Assembly (NCBI GenBank): GCA_021780705.1
Contig: JAJXYG010000153.1
Location: forward strand, 1-7,613
Reading direction: 5' to 3'
DNA: 7,613 nucleotides
Source: Bacteroidota bacterium
GTDB lineage: Bacteria; Bacteroidota; Bacteroidia; Chitinophagales; Chitinophagaceae
Position numbers and translations under genes: made by a program. The notes under the pieces are model-generated. The model saw only the letters and a list, made by a program, of their open reading frames with translations. It was not told the DNA's origin and did not search any database. This document shows, piece after piece, positions 1 to 4,603 of this stretch (its first letter is position 1; each line of letters starts with the position of its first letter).

Positions 1-543
1 CCCCTGATCTTCCATGCCTTTGAGAAGACTCCATTTACAGCGTTGAAGGTAGTGCTCTTGGGTCAGGATCCCTATCATAACAAGGGACAGGCACACGGGC
101 TTTCTTTTTCGGTACCGGATGGGGTAGCTCCTCCCCCTTCGCTTATTAACATTTTTAAAGAATTGCACAGCGATTTGGGTGTTCCCGTTCCCAAAACCGG
201 CAATCTGGAAAAATGGGCCTCACAGGGGGTGCTGCTTCTGAATGCGTCACTTACAGTCAGGCAAAATGAGCCTTCAAGCCATAGCAAGATCGGCTGGCTG
301 AGGTTTACCGATGAGGTAATTTCAAAGATCTCGGAACTCAAGACCGGAATCATCTTTCTTCTTTGGGGAAGATTTGCCCAGGACAAACAGGCCCTGATCG
401 ACGAAACCAAACACTATGTGCTGAAAGCGGCCCACCCCTCCCCCTTCAGTGTGGAAAGAGGGTTTTTCGGATGCCACCATTTTTCCAAAACCAATGAACT
501 GTTGACCCGTCAGCATAAGACCCCCATTGACTGGAAACTCTAA
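1..543 (+). CDS. ung: Uracil-DNA glycosylase, family 1 (5'-truncated by window edge)
   Basis: Removes uracil from DNA to start base-excision repair, in the cytoplasm. The frame is open from base 1, so the N-terminus lies outside the window. The TTG at 43 is internal, because the codons before it (IFHAFEKTPF) already match the family. Visible motifs are the water-activating loop GQDPYH (61-78, catalytic Asp at 67-69), the uracil-binding stretch LLLNASLTV (Asn at 241-243), and the HPSPFS loop (433-450, catalytic His at 433-435) followed by GFFGCHHFSKTNELL. The window holds 180 codons. Placing the catalytic Asp against the E. coli enzyme suggests about 40 residues are missing. The plsC-like gene starts 17 bp after the TAA stop on the same strand, so co-transcription is likely. 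Nothing suggests a pseudogene. Confidence 0.97.
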   Translation, partial: PLIFHAFEKTPFTALKVVLLGQDPYHNKGQAHGLSFSVPDGVAPPPSLINIFKELHSDLGVPVPKTGNLEKWASQGVLLLNASLTVRQNEPSSHSKIGWLRFTDEVISKISELKTGIIFLLWGRFAQDKQALIDETKHYVLKAAHPSPFSVERGFFGCHHFSKTNELLTRQHKTPIDWKL

Positions 544-560
544 TAAAAAACGTTTTAAAA

Positions 561-1289
561 TTGAAAAAGATCCTTGGCCGCCTTTTCGCTATTTGGGCAA
601 TCCTCATATTTGTCCTCACCCTGCTGCCCGCAAGTCTCTATATGTTTTTGATCAAAAACCGAAAGGATCCGGGCAGAACCCGGTTGTTTCAAAATTATTC
701 CAGGAGATGGATGCGGTTATTTTTCTTTTGCACCGGGTGTAGGCTCAAAATCAGGGGCAAAGAACATTTCAAACCGGGCGAAAATTACATCGTGGTTTGT
801 AACCACAATTCACTGATGGATATTCCGCTCAGCACCCCTTTTATTCCGGGCGCCAATAAAACCATTGCAAAAATTGAAATGGCCAGGATTCCTTTATTTG
901 GAGGTATTTACCGAATTGGATCAGTTCTGGTGGACCGCAGTGATAAAAACAGCCGAAAGGATAGCTTTATGAAGATGAAAGAAGTGCTTCAACTCGGAAT
1001 GCATATGTGTATCTATCCTGAAGGTACCCGCAACCGCACCCAATATCCACTTAAGGATTTTCATGACGGAGCCTTCAAACTCGCCGTAGACACCGGTAAA
1101 AGCATCCTGCCTGCAATTATTTTCAATACAAAAAAGGTGCTTCCACCGGGTGTGCCATTCTACTTCTGGCCTTCCCGTATGGAAATGCATTTTCTGCCGC
1201 CGGTAACAGTACAGGGTGGTGACAACTATGAATCGCTTAAAAAGCGCTTACATGAAATAATGAGTGATTATTATGAAGCTAATCGATAG
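561..1289 (+). CDS. plsC: 1-acyl-sn-glycerol-3-phosphate acyltransferase (PlsC/LPLAT family)
   Basis: Membrane-bound acyltransferase expected to acylate lysophosphatidic acid to phosphatidic acid in phospholipid synthesis. The 242-aa length fits the family. An N-terminal hydrophobic anchor spans about residues 8-31. The catalytic HX4D box is NHNSLMD (His82, Asp87). It is followed by a motif II-like segment GGIYRIGSVLVDR (114-126), the substrate-binding EGTR (154-157) and a motif IV-like ILPAIIF (182-188). The start is TTG at 561. This frame has a stop at 528-530, the only other candidate is CTG at 531, and the next in-frame ATG (residue 28) would remove the membrane anchor. No clear Shine-Dalgarno is visible. 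It lies 17 bp behind ung and probably shares its transcript. The exact lyso-substrate cannot be read from sequence, so another LPLAT activity is possible. Confidence 0.9.
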   Translation: MKKILGRLFAIWAILIFVLTLLPASLYMFLIKNRKDPGRTRLFQNYSRRWMRLFFFCTGCRLKIRGKEHFKPGENYIVVCNHNSLMDIPLSTPFIPGANKTIAKIEMARIPLFGGIYRIGSVLVDRSDKNSRKDSFMKMKEVLQLGMHMCIYPEGTRNRTQYPLKDFHDGAFKLAVDTGKSILPAIIFNTKKVLPPGVPFYFWPSRMEMHFLPPVTVQGGDNYESLKKRLHEIMSDYYEANR

Positions 1290-1300
1290 GTGAGTGTAAA

Positions 1301-1331
1301 TACCCGATTGAAATGAAGTGAAATTTGGGTA
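1301..1331. terminator. Weak hairpin between convergent plsC and RR1 genes
   Basis: TACCCGA (1301-1307) can pair with TTGGGTA (1325-1331), giving seven pairs including one G-U, around a 17-nt loop. It sits in the 51-bp gap between the converging ends of plsC and RR1, where a bidirectional terminator would be expected. There is no real T tract on either side, so termination is an inference from position. Confidence 0.25.
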
Positions 1332-1340
1332 AGATCCCGT

Positions 1341-2006
1341 TTATTCAATCATCTTATTGCGCAAGCCATAAGTGATCAGGCCGCCGATTGTTTTGGCCCC
1401 TACCTTGTTTTTCATGTTTTGGCGTATGGTCTCAATGGTCCTTGGACTGAGGAAGATGATTTTTGAGATTTCATCAGTGGTTTTATCTTCTGCCAGCAAT
1501 TGAAGAATTTTCAATTCCTTTTCACTGAAAGTTACCGGAACACTATCCCCATAATGTTGTCTTACGTTCTTTTTTTGCATCAATTTCCCCATCACGGCAT
1601 TGTTCACCAGCTGGTTGAAATAGAATTCATCATTCATGCAGGTCAGGATGGCCTCATAAATTTCATCCGGATCAGTTGTCTTGGTTAGATAGGCATTGGC
1701 ACCCATTTCCATCATTTTACTGATCATTTGTTGATCATCATACATGGTAAGTACGATGATTTTGACATCCTCATGTCCCTTTCTCAGCATGGAAATGGCA
1801 TTGATCCCATCGATTTCAGGCATCCGGATGTCCATCAGCAACACGTCCGGTTTTTTGATGTCAATTTTATGCATCAGGTCTTTTCCATCTTCGGCTTCCC
1901 AAATCACTTTCAAATTGTCCCTGGAAGCCAAGGCCATTTTGATTCCATCCCTGAAAATTTTGTGATCATCTGCAATGGCCACTTTAATTATGGAGCTTAA
2001 AGCCAT
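1341..2006 (-). CDS. NarL/LuxR-type response regulator (RR1)
   Basis: Cytoplasmic DNA-binding response regulator of 221 aa. The receiver domain (about residues 8-125) has the acidic pair Asp13/Asp14, phospho-acceptor Asp59 (LLMDIRMP), Thr87 and Lys109. The LuxR-type helix-turn-helix (about 158-221) includes FSEKELKILQLL and the recognition helix region LSPRTIETIRQNM. The frame stays open to at least 2135, but the ATG at 2004-2006 was chosen because response regulators of this class begin a few residues before the first beta strand (IIKVAIADDH). No strong Shine-Dalgarno precedes it, as is usual in Bacteroidota. It is a paralogue of the regulator at 4604-5254, sharing KVAIADDHKIFR, ILTMY-type and GANxYLxKxTDP segments. 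No kinase lies on its own strand here, so the kinase at 3701-4531 across the intergenic region is its nearest candidate partner. Its target genes are unknown. Confidence 0.92.
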   Translation of the reverse strand: MALSSIIKVAIADDHKIFRDGIKMALASRDNLKVIWEAEDGKDLMHKIDIKKPDVLLMDIRMPEIDGINAISMLRKGHEDVKIIVLTMYDDQQMISKMMEMGANAYLTKTTDPDEIYEAILTCMNDEFYFNQLVNNAVMGKLMQKKNVRQHYGDSVPVTFSEKELKILQLLAEDKTTDEISKIIFLSPRTIETIRQNMKNKVGAKTIGGLITYGLRNKMIE

Positions 2007-2179
2007 GGATTTGTGTATCTTTTGGTAGTTTGAAGTAAAAATATGAAACAATAACGAAGAAAATACCAATGTATTACAGGAAACCACGGTTATTTCCAGA
2101 AAAATTTCATTTAGATCCCGCGCAGCTTTACGCACCTTTTTTACCGTGAAATCAATCGAATATTTACGGCTCCTACGTT

Positions 2180-2191
2180 CGTAATCTTACG
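2180..2191. promoter_or_regulatory. Palindrome CGTAA-TC-TTACG, possible operator
   Basis: Perfect 5-bp arms separated by 2 bp, about 175 bp upstream of the RR1 start. The core GTAA-N2-TTAC recurs at 2358-2367 and, with a mismatch, at 2379-2388, which hints at a shared binding protein. NarL-type regulators usually bind short dyads, so RR1 or RR2 is a possible binder. This is inference. Confidence 0.3.
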
Positions 2192-2225
2192 TATCAGTAG
2201 ATCTAAAGATTCAGTTAAAATTTCC

Positions 2226-2233
2226 TAGCTTTG
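2226..2233 (+). promoter_or_regulatory. Perfect Bacteroidota -7 box (TAGCTTTG)
   Basis: Matches TAnnTTTG exactly, on the strand pointing to the 124-aa protein gene. No TTTG -33 element is visible at the usual distance upstream, so promoter strength is doubtful. If used, transcription would begin around 2240 and run through the inverted repeats at 2260-2372, giving either a leader of roughly 320 nt or a short RNA ending near 2376. Confidence 0.35.
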
Positions 2234-2259
2234 TGTCCTGCCTCGGGGTATTTTTCTCC

Positions 2260-2344
2260 CTATTTGACCCTCAAAAACCCGTTTCCAGCGGTCATTTTCC
2301 CCTAATTGCCTCATTGTCAAATAGTCACCTTTTTTAAAATGACC
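2260..2344 (+). repeat. Two interleaved 9-bp perfect inverted repeats (possible pseudoknot RNA or operator array)
   Basis: Repeat A pairs CTATTTGAC (2260-2268) with GTCAAATAG (2316-2324). Repeat B pairs GGTCATTTT (2290-2298) with AAAATGACC (2336-2344). The arms alternate A-B-A'-B', the order of an H-type pseudoknot, with single-stranded joins of 21, 17 and 11 nt. A competing helix, TGACC (2265-2269) with GGTCA (2290-2294), would exclude both. As DNA, the same segment contains five TGAC/GTCA tetramers (2265, 2291, 2316, 2324, 2340) and could instead be a cluster of protein sites. The arms are directly visible; the function is inference. Confidence 0.4.
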
Positions 2345-2352
2345 CATAATTT

Positions 2353-2376
2353 AAATAGTAAAATTACTATTTTTTA
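2353..2376 (+). repeat. AT-rich hairpin with T tract (terminator- or operator-like)
   Basis: AAATAGTAA (2353-2361) and TTACTATTT (2364-2372) are perfect inverted repeats with a 2-bp spacer. A run of six T (2370-2375) overlaps the 3' arm. It resembles an intrinsic terminator for a short transcript starting near 2240, but the stem is very AT-rich. Its centre, AGTA-N4-TACT (2357-2368), is repeated 21 bp downstream, which favours an operator. Confidence 0.35.
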
Positions 2377-2389
2377 AAGTAGATTTACT
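2357..2389. promoter_or_regulatory. Tandem AGTA-N4-TACT dyads, two helical turns apart
   Basis: AGTAAAATTACT (2357-2368) and AGTAGATTTACT (2378-2389) match at 10 of 12 positions and begin 21 bp apart, so both would face the same side of the DNA helix. Such phased dyads are typical of cooperative dimer binding. The related palindrome at 2180-2191 and the ATTAC-N4-GTAAT dyad at 2407-2420 use the same half-sequence. No specific regulator can be assigned from sequence alone. Confidence 0.35.
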
Positions 2390-2433
2390 CCAATTTCATT
2401 GCTTGAATTACGAGGGTAATATCGTATAAACCC

Positions 2434-2442
2434 TTATCCACA
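2434..2442 (+). promoter_or_regulatory. Exact DnaA-box consensus TTATCCACA
   Basis: Identical to the consensus DnaA box. A second box-like 9-mer with one mismatch, TTTTCCACA, lies on the opposite strand at 2489-2497. Between them are a 10-bp tandem repeat and an AT-rich stretch. Two boxes are too few to call a chromosomal origin, and no dnaA, dnaN or other origin marker is in the window. A DnaA-responsive promoter or a chance match is equally possible. Confidence 0.35.
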
Positions 2443-2462
2443 AAGGATTTTGAAGGATTTTA
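2443..2462. repeat. 10-bp direct tandem repeat (AAGGATTTTG / AAGGATTTTA)
   Basis: Two adjacent copies differ only in their last base and start directly at the end of the DnaA-like box. The 10-bp period puts both copies on one face of the helix, compatible with an activator site ahead of the promoter at 2507-2536. Confidence 0.5.
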
Positions 2463-2488
2463 AGCACCAAATGTAATAATTAACCCAT

Positions 2489-2497
2489 TGTGGAAAA
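2489..2497 (-). promoter_or_regulatory. DnaA-like box (TTTTCCACA on the minus strand)
   Basis: One mismatch to TTATCCACA; this variant is a common DnaA box in some bacteria. It is inverted relative to the box at 2434-2442, 46 bp away. It is significant only in combination with that box. Confidence 0.25.
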
Positions 2498-2506
2498 ATT
2501 CATTTT

Positions 2507-2536
2507 TTTGGAAGTTTATACCATTATTTATCTATA
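2507..2536 (+). promoter_or_regulatory. Candidate promoter of the 124-aa protein gene
   Basis: TTTG (2507-2510) and TATCTATA (2529-2536) lie 18 bp apart, close to the Bacteroidota TTTG / TAnnTTTG arrangement. The -33 element is exact but the -7 element matches only partly. Initiation near 2543 would give a short leader of about 15 nt before the ATG at 2558. Confidence 0.35.
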
Positions 2537-2557
2537 AACCACTAAAAACTTACAACT

Positions 2558-2932
2558 ATGACACAAAGCGCACTCTTAGAAACCAAGAGCCTGGCCGAAG
2601 TGGGTGAGGACATTGGTCTCACTGAGGGAATTGAACTGATCAAAGCTTTCAGGGCAGCTAACCCGACCGCAACTCCTGGCTATTACATCGGCCGCAACAT
2701 CCTGGAACAGATTCTTGCTCAACCTGGTTGTGTAGGAATTAATTTCCGCAAATGCCTGACCAATCAAAATGAAGAGCATTTGGTTTATACCGGGGTTGAC
2801 GCAGAAGGTAAAGACATCGTGGAATATTCCGTAGTGAATCCCACCGGTGATCTGGAGAGAAAAGACGGGATTGTTGCAGACAGGACCATCTACCTGGATG
2901 GACCATATGTTGTGGAAGTTTTGACTGCATAA
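2558..2932 (+). CDS. Hypothetical protein, 124 aa, small cytoplasmic
   Basis: No named domain or function is recognised. The protein has no signal peptide, membrane segment or catalytic motif. A probable helical N-terminal part contains LTEGIELIKAFRAANP (about 21-36). A conserved-looking core follows, YYIGRNILEQILAQPGCVGI (42-61), with a single-Cys GCVGI strand, then LVYTGVDAEGKDIVEYSVV (75-93) and a C-terminal VADRTIYLDGPYVVEVL. From memory, similar short Bacteroidota proteins share an IGRNIxEQILAQPGCVGIR / VGVDAxGxD pattern, but this could not be searched. The ATG has an A-rich Bacteroidota-type leader (aaaacttacaact) without a Shine-Dalgarno. It stands directly ahead of the 7-TM, kinase and regulator genes on the same strand with only 29 bp to the next frame, so it may be part of, or a target of, that signalling system. 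Alternating hydrophobic strands and the intact frame support a real gene. Confidence 0.8.
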   Translation: MTQSALLETKSLAEVGEDIGLTEGIELIKAFRAANPTATPGYYIGRNILEQILAQPGCVGINFRKCLTNQNEEHLVYTGVDAEGKDIVEYSVVNPTGDLERKDGIVADRTIYLDGPYVVEVLTA

Positions 2933-2956
2933 TTTCCTAATTCTAAAATAGATAGC

Positions 2957-2964
2957 TATATTTG
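2957..2964 (+). promoter_or_regulatory. Perfect -7 box (TATATTTG) at the start of the 7-TM gene
   Basis: Exact TAnnTTTG match lying across the first possible start codon (TTG 2962-2964) of the 7-TM gene. No TTTG stands at the usual -33 distance; the nearest TTTTG (2919-2923) is too far. If active it would produce an almost leaderless mRNA, or one initiating after the annotated start. Confidence 0.25.
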
Positions 2965-3675
2965 GGAGTGAATCATAAGTCCGTTTATCTTTTACTCGCG
3001 AATATTAGTTCGATATCGTTTGTACTACCTATAGTATTTTTCATGGTCTTTAAAAGACACAGCCGTGAAAAATCTCTCTGGGTAGTTTTTTTTTATGCGG
3101 TCTATTGCATGTTTAGTGAAGGGTTCACTTTTTATCTGCACATTCATAAATCTCAGGAGACTCCTTACTTCTTATTTGCTATTTTCACGCTCCTTGAGTA
3201 TTCATGCTTCTCTCTTTTCTATATTTATTCAACCCAACGGACAAGTGTTAAAAGGTTAGTAATCGTCCTTTGGATTTTGTTTAGCGCTTTCTGTCTCATA
3301 GATTATTTCTTCATCAATAAAATGAATGATTTTGACTCCGTCACCACGGGGGTAGAATCCATCCTCATTATTATTCTCTGTATCTACTATCTGGTCATAC
3401 AAATCAGAGGAAGCTATACCCTTACGCTATACTCCACTTCCAATTTCTGGATCATCATCACATTTCTGATTTATCTGTCGGGGACCTTCTTCCTTTACAT
3501 TATGGCTGAGAATATGATCCAGGATTTGGCATTCAGAGAACAATATATCGTCATTAACTCTTCCTTCAATATCATAAAGAATATCCTTTTATCTGTCGCA
3601 ATGCTTATGAAAACCAGCCCCCCGGCAAACCAATCCACAAATAATAAAAAGATTTTTGAACCGTTTCCTTCATGA
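2962..3675 (+). CDS. Seven-TM integral membrane protein, putative sensor partner of the kinase
   Basis: Up to 237 aa, nearly all membrane-embedded. Probable TM segments are at about residues 7-30, 39-60, 69-90, 97-118, 128-149, 161-183 and 195-217, ending in a short polar tail (218-237) with PP and Asn/Lys-rich sequence. No enzymatic domain is visible. Recognisable features are the LLEYSCFSLFYIY helix (TM3), FWIIITFLIYLSGTFFLYI (TM6) and SSFNIIKNILLSVAMLM (TM7). I recall similar Bacteroidota membrane proteins encoded directly ahead of one-TM histidine kinases, hence the proposed sensory role; this is inference. The start is uncertain: TTG 2962 or GTG 2968 are the only options that keep TM1, since the first ATG is residue 28. 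The gene ends 25 bp before the kinase. It is more T-rich than its neighbours, as expected for a membrane protein. Confidence 0.8.
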   Translation: MGVNHKSVYLLLANISSISFVLPIVFFMVFKRHSREKSLWVVFFYAVYCMFSEGFTFYLHIHKSQETPYFLFAIFTLLEYSCFSLFYIYSTQRTSVKRLVIVLWILFSAFCLIDYFFINKMNDFDSVTTGVESILIIILCIYYLVIQIRGSYTLTLYSTSNFWIIITFLIYLSGTFFLYIMAENMIQDLAFREQYIVINSSFNIIKNILLSVAMLMKTSPPANQSTNNKKIFEPFPS

Positions 3676-3700
3676 GGAAATAAAACATATTACGAAATAA

Positions 3701-4531
3701 ATGTACCTTTTACAGGCATCAGGGAATTCTATCGGCATTTCTAACGTGCTGATTTTGGGTACTATTGGTATGTTCATTATGGCCATTACCCTGGTTTCCG
3801 TAGTGGTATTTCACCAAAGAAGGGTGATCCGCTTTAACAAGCAATTGCAGAAAATGGAGGAGGAACGCCAGCAAATGCTCCTCAAAGCCTCTATTAATTT
3901 CCAGGAGGAAGAACGCCAGCGCATTGCAGCTGACCTCCACGATGATGCAGGACCGCTTCTGGCCACCGCCAGGCTGTACCTCAACGAAAACCTGATTCAC
4001 CAGGAACCATCGGTCCAATTGCAATCCATATTCAGTGCCAAACAGATTATTGATGACTCCATCCAACTTATCCGTAATATCTCTCACAGTCTGATGCCCC
4101 CCACCCTGAAGAATTTTGGCCTGGAATCCGCCATCAAGGATTTATTTGAGAAGATCAATGGGTCCGGGGTGATCAATGCCAGCGTGAGGTTCCATGACAA
4201 CAGGGAAAGACTTGCCGAAGATCAGGAGTTATTGATGTTCAGGGTAATACAGGAACTGGTGACCAATATCATGAAACACAGCGGGGCCGGATTTATTCAT
4301 CTAACTCAAAACGTTCAGGGAAATTTTTCTTACTTTCGTATACACCATGATGGGAAGGGAATTCTACAGGATGAGTATGAAAGACTTAATATAGAATCCA
4401 AAGGACTCGGACTGAAAAATATCGAGAGCAGGATGAAGGTACTCAAAGGCAGGATATTTTTCGATATAGACAGCACCGAGACCTACTATAAGGTGACCTT
4501 GGAGATTCCAAGGATCCCCAGGAAAAATTGA
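3701..4531 (+). CDS. HisKA_3-type sensor histidine kinase, one TM segment
   Basis: Membrane histidine kinase of 276 aa that should autophosphorylate and pass phosphate to a NarL-type regulator. It has one TM helix (about 14-37), a Glu/Gln-rich coiled-coil linker (41-70), the HisKA_3 dimerisation/H-box ERQRIAADLHDDAGPLL with His80, then a GHKL ATPase domain. That domain has the N box ELVTNIMKHS (Asn189), a G1-like HHDGKG (215-220) and the G2 box KGLGLKNIESR (234-244). It has no PAS, HAMP or extracellular sensing domain, so the signal probably comes through the separate 7-TM protein 25 bp upstream. The first Asp of the usual DxGxG G1 motif is replaced by His216, although Asp217 follows; activity may still be normal if this is a subfamily trait. 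The RR2 gene follows 72 bp later and is the likely cognate regulator. Confidence 0.92.
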   Translation: MYLLQASGNSIGISNVLILGTIGMFIMAITLVSVVVFHQRRVIRFNKQLQKMEEERQQMLLKASINFQEEERQRIAADLHDDAGPLLATARLYLNENLIHQEPSVQLQSIFSAKQIIDDSIQLIRNISHSLMPPTLKNFGLESAIKDLFEKINGSGVINASVRFHDNRERLAEDQELLMFRVIQELVTNIMKHSGAGFIHLTQNVQGNFSYFRIHHDGKGILQDEYERLNIESKGLGLKNIESRMKVLKGRIFFDIDSTETYYKVTLEIPRIPRKN

Positions 4532-4555
4532 TTTCGAATAATTTATATAGCTTTC
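4528..4555 (+). promoter_or_regulatory. Candidate promoter for RR2
   Basis: TTG (4528-4530) and TAGCTTTC (4548-4555) are 17 bp apart; the second differs from TAnnTTTG only in the last base. Two TTTCGA copies (4532-4537 and 4552-4557) start 20 bp apart around the -7 region. Initiation near 4562 would leave a leader of about 42 nt. RR2 could therefore be expressed separately from the kinase as well as by read-through. Confidence 0.35.
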
Positions 4556-4592
4556 GATTACCCCCCGGTTTCTCCCTTACCTAAAACCTTTC

Positions 4593-4597
4593 AGGGA
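4593..4597 (+). promoter_or_regulatory. Ribosome binding site of RR2 (AGGGA)
   Basis: A Shine-Dalgarno-like AGGGA six bases ahead of the ATG at 4604. It is worth noting because most other starts in this window lack one, and it supports this start codon. Confidence 0.45.
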
Positions 4598-4603
4598 TTA
4601 TTT

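Larger units (their letters stand above)
2007..2557. other. Long AT-rich gene-free interval between divergent genes
   Basis: This 551-bp stretch separates divergently transcribed RR1 and the 124-aa protein gene. No convincing coding region, tRNA or known RNA family was recognised. It carries several distinct signals entered separately: a palindrome at 2180-2191, a perfect TAnnTTTG box at 2226-2233, interleaved inverted repeats at 2260-2344, an AT-rich hairpin at 2353-2372 with a related dyad at 2378-2389, a dyad ATTAC-N4-GTAAT at 2407-2420, DnaA-like boxes at 2434-2442 and 2489-2497, a tandem repeat at 2443-2462, and a probable promoter at 2507-2536. The part nearest RR1 also holds a short imperfect repeat, GGAAA (2079-2083) with TTTCC (2093-2097). 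No TAnnTTTG box was found on the - strand just ahead of RR1. Confidence 0.8.

Noticed and set aside
43..543. TTG at 43 as the start of ung
   Set aside because: Codons upstream of it continue the conserved Ung sequence to the window edge, so it is an internal Leu.
527..742. + strand frame overlapping the start of plsC
   Set aside because: It is an alternative-frame shadow of plsC, with no recognisable motif.
2007..2135. 43-codon N-terminal extension of RR1 with a hydrophobic stretch, starting at a GTG at 2135
   Set aside because: Response regulators of this family begin just before the first receiver beta strand; the extension has no recognisable homology and the ATG at 2004-2006 fits. The open frame is probably chance.
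2434..2497. Replication origin (oriC)
   Set aside because: Only two DnaA-like boxes and no origin-associated genes are present; kept as DnaA-box features and a finding only.
2962..3675. Horizontal transfer of the 7-TM gene because of its T-rich composition
   Set aside because: Membrane proteins use T-rich hydrophobic codons, so the bias has an ordinary explanation.
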